Shown here: positions 49,878-60,862 of the stretch, one piece after another
Position numbering within the stretch: the first letter of the stretch is position 1
Layout: the number at the start of each line of letters is the position of its first letter
Notes under the pieces: model-generated
The model's database searches: none
What the model saw: only the letters and a program-made list of their open reading frames with translations
Told to the model about the DNA's origin: nothing
Source of the DNA: VRUE01 sp963747765
GTDB lineage: Bacteria; Actinomycetota; Thermoleophilia; Solirubrobacterales; 70-9
Direction: 5' to 3'
Assembly: GCA_963747765.1 (NCBI GenBank)
Contig: CAVVGH010000009.1
Location: forward strand, 62,001-126,000
DNA: 64,000 nucleotides
Program-made: the position numbers and the translations under genes

Positions 49878-51527
49878 CTACGCGGACGTCCGCGACTCGC
49901 GATCGCGCAGCTTGCGCTTCAGGACCTTGCCCGTCGCGTTGCGCGGCAGCTCCGCCAGGAACTCGACCTCACGGGGCGTCTTGTAGGAAGCGAGGCTCGC
50001 CTTGACGTGCGCCTTGAGGTCGCTCTCGGAGATCTCGGCCTCAGCGGCGACCACGACGAAGGCCTTGAGGCGCTGCCCGAATTCCTCGTCCTCGACGCCG
50101 ATCACCGCCACGTCGACCACCGCCTCGTGGTCGGCAAGCAGGTCCTCGACCTCCCGCGGGAACACGTTCTCCCCGCCCGAGACGATCATCTCGTCGTCGC
50201 GACCGTCGACGAACAGGCGCCCGCTCGAGTCGAGATGGCCGACGTCGCCGCTGGAGAGCAGGCCATCGACGACTTCCTTGCCCCCACCACCGGTGTAGCC
50301 CTCGAAGGACATCTCGTTGCCGACGAAGATCCGCCCGACCTCTCCCCGCGGCACCTCCCTGTTCTGCTCGTCGACGATCCGGACCTTGGTGCCGTGCGGC
50401 GGCCGGCCGGCCGTGCCAGGCGCGGCGCGCAGATCCTCGGGAGTCGCAACCGTCGCGTAGGCGACCTCGGTCGAGCCGTAGAGGTTGTAGACGGTGTCGC
50501 CGAAGCGATCCATCCACTCGATCGCCAGCTCGCCCGGCAACGCCGAGCCAGACAGCGAGACGATGCGCAGCGATCGCAGCTTGAACGAGTCCAGCGTCTC
50601 CTCGGGAATACCCAGGATGCGCTGCACCATCACGGGTACCGCCGCGAGCACCTGGGCGTCGTGCTCCTCGATTCCCCGCAGCACGTCCTCGGGGTCAAAG
50701 CGACGCTGCAGCACGATCGTCGAAGCGGTCGGCAGGCTGATCACGAAGTGCAGAAAGCCCCAGGAGTGAAAGAGCGGCGCGGCGATCATCATCGTCTCGC
50801 GACTGCGGAAGGGGATCTTGTCGATCAGCGCCGCCATGGCGAGCAGGCCGTCGGGACTGGAGCGCTGCGCCCCCTTCGGGGTGCCAGTCGTTCCCGAGGT
50901 GAGGATCACGAAGCGCGGCTTGTCCGGCGGTGGCTTCAGATTGGAGTCGTCGTTCGCGGCGATCAGCGACTCGATCGTCGGAACCTGCGGGGCGCCGTCC
51001 GTCCACCCGACGACGCGCCTCAGGTTCTCGTCGATGCCGTCGAACAGCTCGGTGAACTCCTCGTCGTAGACCAGCACCTTCGGCCCCTCGCGGCGGATGA
51101 CCTCGACCAGCTGCGGGCCGGCGAACATCGTGTTGAGGTAGAGGGCGCTGGCGCCGAGCTTCGCGGCGGCCAGCGTCGCCTCGACGAACCCACGGTGGTT
51201 GCGACACATGATCCCGACTCCGTCCCCGTAGCCGATCCCCATCTCCGCGAAGGCGTGGGCCAGCGCATTCGAGCGGCGCTGCAGCTGCTCGAACGTGAGC
51301 GAACCGCGCTCGTCGATCAGCGCGGTCGCCTCGGGATGGTGGATCGCGGCCGTCGCGATGCCGGTCGCCGGCGAGGCGCCCCAGCGCAGGAACGCCGCAC
51401 CAATCCGTGCCGCCTTGTCGGGGCGAACGACCCCGACGATCCCGGCTTCGCGAAGCACCCTTGCCTCGAAGAGGCCGTCGGCAAGCGACTGCCTGGCCGC
51501 CGAAGCTATGGAGGTGAGCTTGCCCAT
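49878..51527 (-). CDS. Long-chain acyl-CoA synthetase (AMP-binding)
   Basis: The enzyme activates fatty acids with ATP and CoA. It has the P-loop TSGTTGTPKGAQRSS, the A5 motif YGSTEVAYAT, the hinge-region GRDDEMIVSGGENVFPREVE and the C-terminal catalytic lysine in LPRNATGKVLKR. Length 549 is normal for FadD-type ligases. An N-terminal extension of about 40 residues with low similarity may contact the membrane. It could supply substrates for the acyl-CoA dehydrogenases found earlier in the window. Confidence 0.9.
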   Translation of the reverse strand: MGKLTSIASAARQSLADGLFEARVLREAGIVGVVRPDKAARIGAAFLRWGASPATGIATAAIHHPEATALIDERGSLTFEQLQRRSNALAHAFAEMGIGYGDGVGIMCRNHRGFVEATLAAAKLGASALYLNTMFAGPQLVEVIRREGPKVLVYDEEFTELFDGIDENLRRVVGWTDGAPQVPTIESLIAANDDSNLKPPPDKPRFVILTSGTTGTPKGAQRSSPDGLLAMAALIDKIPFRSRETMMIAAPLFHSWGFLHFVISLPTASTIVLQRRFDPEDVLRGIEEHDAQVLAAVPVMVQRILGIPEETLDSFKLRSLRIVSLSGSALPGELAIEWMDRFGDTVYNLYGSTEVAYATVATPEDLRAAPGTAGRPPHGTKVRIVDEQNREVPRGEVGRIFVGNEMSFEGYTGGGGKEVVDGLLSSGDVGHLDSSGRLFVDGRDDEMIVSGGENVFPREVEDLLADHEAVVDVAVIGVEDEEFGQRLKAFVVVAAEAEISESDLKAHVKASLASYKTPREVEFLAELPRNATGKVLKRKLRDRESRTSA

Positions 51528-51566
51528 CTACGCCGGAAGACTATTAGGGACAACCGTGACAAGCGA

Positions 51567-52022
51567 TCAGCTATCGACCGCGGCAACGGCCATGCAGGCG
51601 ATTCCCTCGCCACGGCCGATCCATCCCATCCCCTCATTGGTCGTCGCCTTGACGCTGACCCTCGCCGAGACCGCCTCGGAGAGCACCCGCTCCATCTCGG
51701 CCCGGTGCGGCCCCACCCGCGGCTCCTCGCAAACGAGCGTGGCGTCGACGTTGACGATCTCGCCGTCGACCATCCCGACCACCGTGCGAAGCAGGTCGAC
51801 CGAGTCCGCGTCGCGCCAGCGTTCCTCGTCATCCGGAAAGACCGCGCCGATGTCCCCCATTCCGGCGGCGCCGAGCAGCGCGTCGATCACCGCGTGGGTG
51901 AGCACGTCCGCGTCCGAGTGCCCGGCGAGCCCTCGCTCGTGGTCGATCTCGACTCCGCCGAGGACCAGGCGCCGACTCTCGGCGAAGCGGTGGCTGTCGT
52001 AACCGATCCCTACGCGACTCAT
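51567..52022 (-). CDS. ispF: 2-C-methyl-D-erythritol 2,4-cyclodiphosphate synthase
   Basis: This is a small trimeric enzyme of the MEP isoprenoid pathway. Zinc ligands are in GIGYDSHRF and AGHSDADVLTHAVIDALLGA, followed by GDIGAVFPD and the C-terminal ATTNEGMGWIGRGEGIACMA. ATG 52022 gives the normal length of 151; upstream in-frame codons are not conserved. ispD lies about 2 kb away rather than adjacent, separated by the PHP and DUF389 genes. Confidence 0.94.
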   Translation of the reverse strand: MSRVGIGYDSHRFAESRRLVLGGVEIDHERGLAGHSDADVLTHAVIDALLGAAGMGDIGAVFPDDEERWRDADSVDLLRTVVGMVDGEIVNVDATLVCEEPRVGPHRAEMERVLSEAVSARVSVKATTNEGMGWIGRGEGIACMAVAAVDS

Positions 52023-52100
52023 CTCAGGGGATTCTCGCCGACAGTGGCTTCCGGTGGCCGGCGCGCGGCGATCTGCAAGCGGGAGCACACGGAGCGGGCA

Positions 52101-52937
52101 TCAGGCGCCGAGTGGCTCCAGCCGGCGCCGGCGCCGCTCGAAGGTGCATATCCGGTCGACGCCGAGATCCTCGAGCAGGGAGGTCGCGCGGTCGTAGCCG
52201 AAGCCGACTTCCGAGGGCCGGTGGGCATCGGAGGAGAGGGCGAAGACCGCTCCGGCCTCGACGCACATCGTGGCCAGGGCGCGTGCGGGGTAGATCTCCC
52301 CGACGGGCTTGCGAAGGCCCGCCGTCGAGACCTCGACGGCGATCCCGCTCGAGGCGATTGCCTCGACGGCAGGTTCGTAGAAGTGGCGCAGGTCGCGATC
52401 GGGAAGCGGGTGGGCTCGCCCCCACACCTTGACCAGGTCGGGATGGGCAAGGACATCGAAGAGCCCGGAGCGAGCGCAGGCGGCAAGCGACTCGAAGTAC
52501 CGCCTCCAGACCGCGTCCGGGTCGGCCGAGCCCTGCCAGACGTCCCAGCCGGGGTGGTCGACGGCGTCATCGCCGACGAAGTGCACCGAGCCGATCACGT
52601 AGTCGAAGTCCCGGGCCGAGAGCAGCTCGGCGGTGCGCTCCTCCGCGCCCGGAACGAAGTCGCACTCGATCCCCAGCTTCAAACCCGTGCCGCGGACGAA
52701 CTCGCAATATGAATCCAGGTCATCGACCGCCTGTTCCTCCCAGAAGGGGTGGCGCCAGACGGCCAGTGCCTGGCGGAAGCGGTGGACGTGCTCGGACACG
52801 CCGAGCTCCGCGATCCCCGCCTCCGCCGCGGCGGCCCGGTAGCGATCGACGTTCTCGGCGGTGAAGAACCGCTCAGCCGACGTGCCGTCCTCGTCGGGCC
52901 GCAGGTGCACGTGGTAGTCGGTGAGCACGACCGGCAC
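52101..52937 (-). CDS. PHP-domain phosphoesterase (histidinol-phosphatase HisK-like)
   Basis: PHP metal-binding motifs occur in order: DYHVHLRPD at the N-terminus, SEHVHRF, GSVHFVGDD, VLAHPDLVK and a final SSDAHRPSEVG. This is the pattern of class-III histidinol-phosphate phosphatases (HisJ/HisK), which make histidinol. No other his genes are nearby, so a different phosphate ester substrate is possible. The start was placed at GTG 52937, just before the first metal motif; 278 residues. Confidence 0.82.
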   Translation of the reverse strand: MPVVLTDYHVHLRPDEDGTSAERFFTAENVDRYRAAAAEAGIAELGVSEHVHRFRQALAVWRHPFWEEQAVDDLDSYCEFVRGTGLKLGIECDFVPGAEERTAELLSARDFDYVIGSVHFVGDDAVDHPGWDVWQGSADPDAVWRRYFESLAACARSGLFDVLAHPDLVKVWGRAHPLPDRDLRHFYEPAVEAIASSGIAVEVSTAGLRKPVGEIYPARALATMCVEAGAVFALSSDAHRPSEVGFGYDRATSLLEDLGVDRICTFERRRRRLEPLGA

Positions 52938-52982
52938 GTTACGTGGTCTACGGGCTGCGGCCGGGTACCCTCGCTCACTGCC

Positions 52983-53969
52983 ATGGCCCACCTGCGGATC
53001 GTCGTCCCCAGCTCCGTGTCCGAGCGCGTCATCGACCTGCTCGAAGCAACCCCCTCGGTCTCGAGCCTCGCCTGCATGCAGGGCGCCGCTCGCAAGCCGG
53101 TGGGCGACGTGATCCTCTGCGACATCGCCCGCGAGGACGCCAGCGTCGTGATCGACGATCTCCGTGAGCTCGGCGTCCCTGAGCAGGGGTCGATCTCGAT
53201 CGAGGAGGTCGCCTCACAGATCTCGGCTGCGGCCGAACGCGCCGAGCGCGCCGCGTCGGGGTCGGCCGGCGATGCGGTCGTCTGGGAGGAGGTCGAGTCG
53301 CGCACCTCGGAGAGCATCGAGCTGAACGCAAACTTCCTCGCCTTCATGGTCCTCGCCTGCCTGATCGCCTCGGTGGGCGTGCTGCTCGGCCAGCCTGTAC
53401 TGATCGTCGGCGCGATGGTGGTCGGCCCCGAGTTCGGCCCGCTGGCGGGTCTCTGCGTGGCCGCCGTGGAGCGCCGTCCCGACGTCGGCCTGCGCTCGCT
53501 GGCCGCGCTCGCGGTCGGCTTTCCGATCGGCATCAGCGCCGCCTTCCTGTTCGGTCTCTGTGCGAAGTCCACCGGGCTCATCGATGCGGGTTTCAAGCTG
53601 GTCGAGCACCCCCTCACGGCGTTCGTGTCCAAACCCGACCGCTTCTCCTTCATCGTCGCCCTCTTCGCCGGCGTCGCCGGCGTGCTGTCGCTTACCTCGT
53701 CCAAGTCCGGAGCTCTCATCGGAGTGCTGATCTCGGTGACCACGATCCCGGCAGCGGCGGCGATCGGGATCGCGGCCGCCTACGGCGACTGGCCGGCCTG
53801 GCGCGGCTCAATGGAGCAGCTGGCGATCAACCTCAGCGCGATCGTCATCGCGGGGGTGGCCACCCTGCTCGTGCAGAACCTCGCCTATCAGCGCCGCCGC
53901 AAACGGCATCGCAGCCAACGCTCACGGGCAGTCGCTGGCCTGCCGATCGAAGGCGACCGCCAGCGATGA
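52983..53969 (+). CDS. DUF389 membrane protein
   Basis: The 328-residue protein has a cytoplasmic N-terminal domain (about 1-110, starting AHLRIVVPSSVSERVIDLLE) and then about six to seven helices with the DUF389 pattern: NANFLAFMVLACLIASVGVL, PVLIVGAMVVGPEFGPLAGL, LTSSKSGALIGVLISVTTIP. ATG 52983 starts the conserved domain. DUF389 proteins are of unknown function. It is divergent from the PHP gene and converges on ispD with a 7-base gap. Confidence 0.85.
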   Translation: MAHLRIVVPSSVSERVIDLLEATPSVSSLACMQGAARKPVGDVILCDIAREDASVVIDDLRELGVPEQGSISIEEVASQISAAAERAERAASGSAGDAVVWEEVESRTSESIELNANFLAFMVLACLIASVGVLLGQPVLIVGAMVVGPEFGPLAGLCVAAVERRPDVGLRSLAALAVGFPIGISAAFLFGLCAKSTGLIDAGFKLVEHPLTAFVSKPDRFSFIVALFAGVAGVLSLTSSKSGALIGVLISVTTIPAAAAIGIAAAYGDWPAWRGSMEQLAINLSAIVIAGVATLLVQNLAYQRRRKRHRSQRSRAVAGLPIEGDRQR

Positions 53970-53976
53970 CCCTCCG

Positions 53977-54849
53977 TCAGCTGGCGCTCTGAGCGGACCG
54001 ATCCGCCAGAAGCAGCTCGGCAAGTCTCAGGTCGAGCGGCGTCGTCACCTTGAGGTTCTCGGGCGGCGAAGGATGGATCAGCACCCTGCCACCGGCCGCC
54101 TCGACGACCATCGCCTCGTCGGTGGGGTCAGCTGGGTCATTCCCCCGATCCAGATCGGTGGGGTCAGCTGGGTCATTCCCCCGATCCGGATCGGTGGGGT
54201 CAGCTGGGTCATTCCCCCGATCCGGATCGAGACCGCTCGGGGCGCGACCCGGCCATGCGCCCAACGCCTCGCGCAGCGCCTCGGTGCGGAACACCTGCGG
54301 CGTCTGCGCCGCCCACAATCGGCCCCGATCGACAGTCGATTCGACCACGTGCGCTGCATTTGCCCCGTATAACGTGGTTAATGCAGCGCTCGCCCTCCCG
54401 AGCGGGGGCGGGGCCGGCTCAGACACCCACTTGATCGTGTCGGTGACCGGCGTGGCGGCGATCGCGCCATCCGCCCCGGGATCGGCTGCCAGCGCCGCGA
54501 TCACTCCCTCTACGAGCCCGGGGTCGAGGAGCGGCCGAGCCGCATCGTGGATCGCAACGAGCTCCGTGCCGACCAGCTGCAGCGCATTCGACACCGAAAC
54601 AGCGCGGGTCGCGCCACCGTCGACGATCTCCAGGTCCTCCCCGCTCAGCTCGCCGGCGTGCCCCGGCGGGCAGGCGATTACGAGCGTCCCCACCGAGGTG
54701 GCCGCCCGCAGCGCCTCGATCGACCAATCGACCAGTCGCCTCCCGGCAACCGGCACGAAGGCCTTCGGTCCGCCGGCTCCGAGCCTCTGGCCGGAGCCGG
54801 CGGCGGCGATGACCGCTGTGACGCTCGCTGCGTTAGGACCTATCCCCAT
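53977..54849 (-). CDS. ispD: 2-C-methyl-D-erythritol 4-phosphate cytidylyltransferase with a tandem-repeat insertion
   Basis: The enzyme makes CDP-ME in the isoprenoid pathway. The core motifs are VIAAAGSGQRLGAGGPKAFV (nucleotide loop), VAIHDAARPLL, TPVTDTIKWV and AAQTPQVFRTEALREAL, ending NLKVTTPLDLRLAE. Between the RTEALREAL helix and the conserved DEAMVVEAAGG lies a 36-residue insert: three copies of the 12-mer DPDRGNDPADPT. The only in-frame ATG before the first strand (54849) lies in the left arm of a large inverted repeat. Length is 290; typical enzymes have 230. Confidence 0.9.
   Translation of the reverse strand: MGIGPNAASVTAVIAAAGSGQRLGAGGPKAFVPVAGRRLVDWSIEALRAATSVGTLVIACPPGHAGELSGEDLEIVDGGATRAVSVSNALQLVGTELVAIHDAARPLLDPGLVEGVIAALAADPGADGAIAATPVTDTIKWVSEPAPPPLGRASAALTTLYGANAAHVVESTVDRGRLWAAQTPQVFRTEALREALGAWPGRAPSGLDPDRGNDPADPTDPDRGNDPADPTDLDRGNDPADPTDEAMVVEAAGGRVLIHPSPPENLKVTTPLDLRLAELLLADRSAQSAS
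54121..54228. repeat. Three 36-bp tandem units inside ispD
   Basis: Units start at 54121, 54157 and 54193 with period 36, each containing GATCGGTGGGG and CCCCCGATC arms that can pair around GTCAGCTGGGTCATT. The units are nearly identical, which indicates recent amplification. They encode the 12-residue repeat in IspD and keep the frame. Confidence 0.88.
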
Positions 54850-55001
54850 AGGAAGCGTGACCCTGGGGCGGTCTGGAGACGAGCGGGACGAGGACGCAGG
54901 GATGCCGAATAGTTGGGCACTATTCGGCATCCCGAGGACGAAGTGTCCGCGAAGTCATCCAGACCGAATCCAGGGGTGCGGGTCCTTTGGGGATAGGTCC
55001 T
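54835..55001. repeat. 167-bp nested inverted repeat between carD and ispD
   Basis: Outer arms AGGACCTATCCCCA (54835-54848) and TGGGGATAGGTCCT (54988-55001) are perfect. Further in, CCCTGG/CCAGGG and GGTCTGGA/TCCAGACC continue the stem, and the centre is a 15-bp perfect hairpin GGGATGCCGAATAGT/ACTATTCGGCATCCC. The left arm contains the ispD start codon and the right arm touches the carD stop codon. It could be a MITE-like insertion or a bidirectional transcription structure. Confidence 0.8.
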
Positions 55002-55603
55002 TAAACCGTTGCCGTGGCGGCGAAGCGCTCCTCCAACAGCCCGTCGAGGAATTCTTCTGCGCCCTCCTCATCCTTGTTGAGCGCGTACATGAACTCCGAC
55101 GCGAGGATCCTCTTGGCGCGCGTGTACATCTGCTTCTCGCCGGTGGAGAGGCCCTTCTCCATCTCGCGAATCGCCAGGTTGCGGACAACCTCGGCAAGCT
55201 CGAACACGTCGCCGGTCTTGATCTTCTCGCGGTTGTACTTGAACCGCCGGTTCCAGTTTTTGGGCATCTCCGAGACCTCGTCCGTGAGGACGGAGACAAC
55301 CTTCTTGATTTCGTCCTCGTCGATGACCCGGCGCAGCCCTGCCACGCCCGCGTTTTCGCAGGGGACCATCACCGTGAGTTCGTTGTGGAGGATCTTGATC
55401 GTGAGGTATTCACGTTCCTCCCCCATCAGCTCGCGGGTCTCCTTCTTCAGCACCCGACCTGCTCCGTGGTGGGGATAGACGACCTTGTCGCCCTCCTCGA
55501 AGTCGCAGACGTACTCGACGTCCTGCTCGGGACTCGCCTCCATAGCCTCCTTTAACTCGGGAATCGCTTGCTCCTTTCGGTTTGCGACGGCGCCAGTCGC
55601 CAT
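55001..55603 (-). CDS. carD: CarD-family transcription regulator
   Basis: CarD binds RNA polymerase and stabilises the open promoter complex, notably at rRNA promoters. The RNAP-interacting domain is FEEGDKVVYPHHGAGRVLKK and the C-terminal DNA-binding helical domain includes PKNWNRRFKYNREKIKTGDV (with the key Trp) and LSTGEKQMYTRAKRIL. ATG 55603 touches the disA stop (TGATG). An internal ATG at 55543, right after AAAGGAGG, may be the real start, giving 180 residues. carD-ispD order matches mycobacteria. Confidence 0.92.
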   Translation of the reverse strand: MATGAVANRKEQAIPELKEAMEASPEQDVEYVCDFEEGDKVVYPHHGAGRVLKKETRELMGEEREYLTIKILHNELTVMVPCENAGVAGLRRVIDEDEIKKVVSVLTDEVSEMPKNWNRRFKYNREKIKTGDVFELAEVVRNLAIREMEKGLSTGEKQMYTRAKRILASEFMYALNKDEEGAEEFLDGLLEERFAATATV

Positions 55604-56715
55604 CAGCTCTGTAGGTACCGGTCGACCAGATCGACCTCTCGAAGCCTCCGCAGGCCCTCGCGGATGTCCTTGGCCCGACTCGGACCGACTCCATCGACCG
55701 CCTCGAGGTCGGCGTCGGAGGCCGCAAGGAGCTCCTCCAGCCCACCGAGCTCGTGGACGATCTTCTGGACGACAAGCTTGGGGATGCGCGGGATGCGACC
55801 CAGGACGCGATAGCCACGCGGCGCAACCGGGAAATCAAGAGTGTTGACCTTACGATCGTAGCCGAGCAGCTCCGCGAGCCGGCCGAAGTCCAGCACGTCC
55901 TGGTGGGGCATCCGGGCCAGCGACTCGAGAACCGCGGCGAGGTTCTGCTCGGAGTCCTCGACGGAGTAGTCGCGGACGAGCGCCGTCTTGTCGGCGGCAA
56001 CGCCGACCATCGTCTCCTCGAGCTGCATCTCGATCAGGCGGCCCTCGGTGCCAAGCTCAACGATGTAGCGCTCCACCTCGACCGCCATCCGGGTGACCAG
56101 CTCCGCCCGCTGCAGGGCGGCCAGGGCGTCGTAGAGGACGCCGCCGCCCTCGAACTCCAGCAGCGTGAGGCGGGTCGAAACCTGGTCCAAGCGCTCGCGG
56201 TACTTCTCCAGCGTCGCCAGGCCCTGGTTCGCCTTGGCGAGCACCGCGGGAATGTCCTGGAGGCTGTAGGTCGTCCCTTCCACGTAGAGGGACACGACGT
56301 CGCGACGCTGGGATATCGCAATCACCAGTGCGGATGTCTGTTTGGAAACCCGCTCGGCGGTGCGATGGCGCGTGCCGGTCTCGCCGGAGAGGATCGTCGG
56401 GTCCGGCATCAGCTGGACGTTGGCCCAGACGATCTTGGTCGCCTCGGCGTTGAGGATGATCGCCCCGTCCATCTTCGCCACCTGGTAGAGCATCGCCGGC
56501 GTGTAGTCGATGTTGAGCTCGATTCCCCCCGAGAGCAGATGGGAGATATCGCTCGGATCGTCGACCACGATCAGGCCACCGGTGTGAGCATGGACGATGC
56601 TGTCGATGCCTTCGCGCAGGGCGCTGCCCGGCGCGACGATGTCCAGGGCCCTCAGAAGCCGGGGATCCTGTCGTTTCGCAAGCTCGTGAAGCTCATCCCC
56701 AGGCAGCAAAGACAT
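55603..56715 (-). CDS. disA: Diadenylate cyclase (c-di-AMP synthase, DNA integrity scanning protein)
   Basis: The DAC domain (about 10-150) has the catalytic KMDGAIILN and GTRHRTAERVSKQTSALVIA motifs; a helical spine follows, and the C-terminal HhH DNA-binding domain is at the end (AVDGVGPSRAKDIREGLRRL). It makes the second messenger c-di-AMP and pauses at DNA junctions. ATG 56715 starts the conserved region (370 residues); an upstream extension is possible. Its partner radA, normally next to disA, is absent. It is coupled to carD by a one-base stop/start overlap. Confidence 0.93.
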   Translation of the reverse strand: MSLLPGDELHELAKRQDPRLLRALDIVAPGSALREGIDSIVHAHTGGLIVVDDPSDISHLLSGGIELNIDYTPAMLYQVAKMDGAIILNAEATKIVWANVQLMPDPTILSGETGTRHRTAERVSKQTSALVIAISQRRDVVSLYVEGTTYSLQDIPAVLAKANQGLATLEKYRERLDQVSTRLTLLEFEGGGVLYDALAALQRAELVTRMAVEVERYIVELGTEGRLIEMQLEETMVGVAADKTALVRDYSVEDSEQNLAAVLESLARMPHQDVLDFGRLAELLGYDRKVNTLDFPVAPRGYRVLGRIPRIPKLVVQKIVHELGGLEELLAASDADLEAVDGVGPSRAKDIREGLRRLREVDLVDRYLQS

Positions 56716-56790
56716 CCCATCAAGGATGCCAAATCCCGCTTTGGAATGCGGTCTGGGCAACTCCTAGTGGACAGGTCGGATTTGCGCTTG

Positions 56791-56928
56791 TCAAGGGCAG
56801 CGCCTTCCGAGCGCAAAATTATCAGGCCCCGACAAGGCCGCCACTGCCGAGTCGAGCATCAGAATGAACAGACCGCAGCAGGCGCCGACCAGGTCCCACC
56901 AGGGCCTGCTCCGCGTCGGTTCGAGCAT
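56791..56928 (-). pseudogene. Possible remnant of an MFS (EmrB/QacA-type) transporter N-terminus
   Basis: A 45-codon frame starts with ATG two bases after the aldo/keto reductase stop. Its sequence PWWDLVGACCGLFILMLDSA resembles the first helix of drug-export MFS proteins (W..l...gLFi.mLDstv). After AVAALSGP the similarity ends and the frame stops. No further MFS sequence follows before disA, so only a 5' fragment would remain. Confidence 0.35.
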
Positions 56929-56930
56929 TT

Positions 56931-58067
56931 TCAGGCGGTCGTGGTGGCGAGGTCTCGCTCGGGCTCGATGCCCCACCGCCTGCCCACCGCCGCGAGCTCC
57001 TCGTCGAGCGCCCAGCTGTCGGCGCGCTCCTCGCCCTCATGCGCGGGGCTGGCGCCCTTCAGCGCCATGCAGCCGGTGTTGTCGCCGATCGCACGGATCT
57101 CCGCCACGTCCTCGGCCGAGAGGCGAACCTCGGGGGGAAGCGCGGCAAGCTCGGCCCGCTTCTCCTCCACGGGCCGGGCACCCGGGCCCGCCTCCTGGAT
57201 CAGGGTCGGCACCACGCACTCGACCGCCGGGTGGGCGAGGTTCCACTGGCAGGCGAGCTGGATCGCCGTCAGGCCCGCGCACTCGCCGAATGGAGCAACC
57301 CGCTCCAGCTTCTGGAGCCCCGCCTCGATCCAGCCCGGCGGGCGAAATGCCCGGTGGTCGCCGCTGGTCAGCTCCATTCCCGGCTCCATGTCCCCCCAGA
57401 AAATGCCGCCGTAGTCGACCACCCGTGTGATCACCTTGACGCCGTTGCGGGCGGCTGCGTCCAGGCACATCTCCCCGGGCCAGGGCTCAAAGGGGTTGAG
57501 GATTATCATCGCCCAATCGATCCGCTCCCCGAAGCGCTCGATGCAGGAGACCAGGTCGAGCGTGAAGCCGTTGGCGGGGCCCGGCGCGATGCCGATCTGC
57601 GCGGTCAGCCCCGCCTCGCGCAGCGCGTCCATCGCGTCCCACACCGTCTCGCTCGAATAACCGATTCGATCCGGGTTGTGGAGCAGGAGGAGGTCGAAGC
57701 GGTCGACGCCGACCCGCTCCAGACTGCGCTCCGCGGCCATCATCAGATAGCCGGCGTACTGGTCCGCGCCGCGCAGGCTCGGGTCGGTGAAACGGGGGAA
57801 GCCACGCGGGCCGTCCCGCTCGCCGGCGTAGAAGTCGTGGCCGACTGCGCCGACCAGGCAGCAGTCCTCGCGTGAGACGCCGCTCAGCGCCCGGCCGAGC
57901 GCCTCGTCGGCCGCTCCCCGCCCGTATACGTCGGCGGTGAGCACCGTGTCGATCCCGGCGCCGGGTCGCAGCAGCGCCTGCAGCCGCTCCTCCTCGATCG
58001 CTTCGCCGAAGCGCATGAAGCGCCCCCCGCTCCAGGTGCCTATAGCCGTCCGCCCAGGCTCACGCAT
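56931..58067 (-). CDS. Aldo/keto reductase family protein
   Basis: A TIM-barrel oxidoreductase with FGEAIEEERLQALLRPGAGI, DTVLTADVYGRGAADEALGRAL (the catalytic-type Asp and Tyr) and RFDLLLLHNPDRIGYSS (active-site His region). The usual catalytic lysine, in a T-K pair after the R-x-D motif, is not obvious: the strand reads DCCLVGAVGHDF. It may therefore be an atypical or non-enzymatic AKR. At 378 residues it is slightly long. It is on the same strand as the MFS remnant and clpC. Confidence 0.8.
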   Translation of the reverse strand: MREPGRTAIGTWSGGRFMRFGEAIEEERLQALLRPGAGIDTVLTADVYGRGAADEALGRALSGVSREDCCLVGAVGHDFYAGERDGPRGFPRFTDPSLRGADQYAGYLMMAAERSLERVGVDRFDLLLLHNPDRIGYSSETVWDAMDALREAGLTAQIGIAPGPANGFTLDLVSCIERFGERIDWAMIILNPFEPWPGEMCLDAAARNGVKVITRVVDYGGIFWGDMEPGMELTSGDHRAFRPPGWIEAGLQKLERVAPFGECAGLTAIQLACQWNLAHPAVECVVPTLIQEAGPGARPVEEKRAELAALPPEVRLSAEDVAEIRAIGDNTGCMALKGASPAHEGEERADSWALDEELAAVGRRWGIEPERDLATTTA

Positions 58068-58109
58068 GTCGTCAACGATAGAGGCGCCCTCGCGCGGGCC
58101 GCGCGCCGC

Positions 58110-60698
<2,589 letters not shown>

Positions 60699-60862
60699 AG
60701 GCTTCCTCAGCTTCTCACTTAGTCAAAACGCGGTTTGCCGGTCGAAGTACCGCAGACGCCCTTCGGGTATCGGGAGGCGTCCATCTACCTTTAAACGATA
60801 CCGAGAGCGCCCACCCGGCCCCGGTCACCGAATTGCCGCTCTTAGCGGCCTTTTGGCCCCGC

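Noticed and set aside
49830..52712. 960-residue plus-strand protein
   Set aside because: It lies antisense to the acyl-CoA synthetase, ispF and PHP genes, all with clear family motifs; its own sequence is Arg/Asp/Gly-rich without domains.
60699..60862. CtsR or HspR operator and intrinsic terminator between lysS and clpC
   Set aside because: No GGTCAAA direct repeats or HAIR-type inverted repeats were seen, and the GCCGCT/AGCGGC hairpin is not followed by a T tract on the minus strand.
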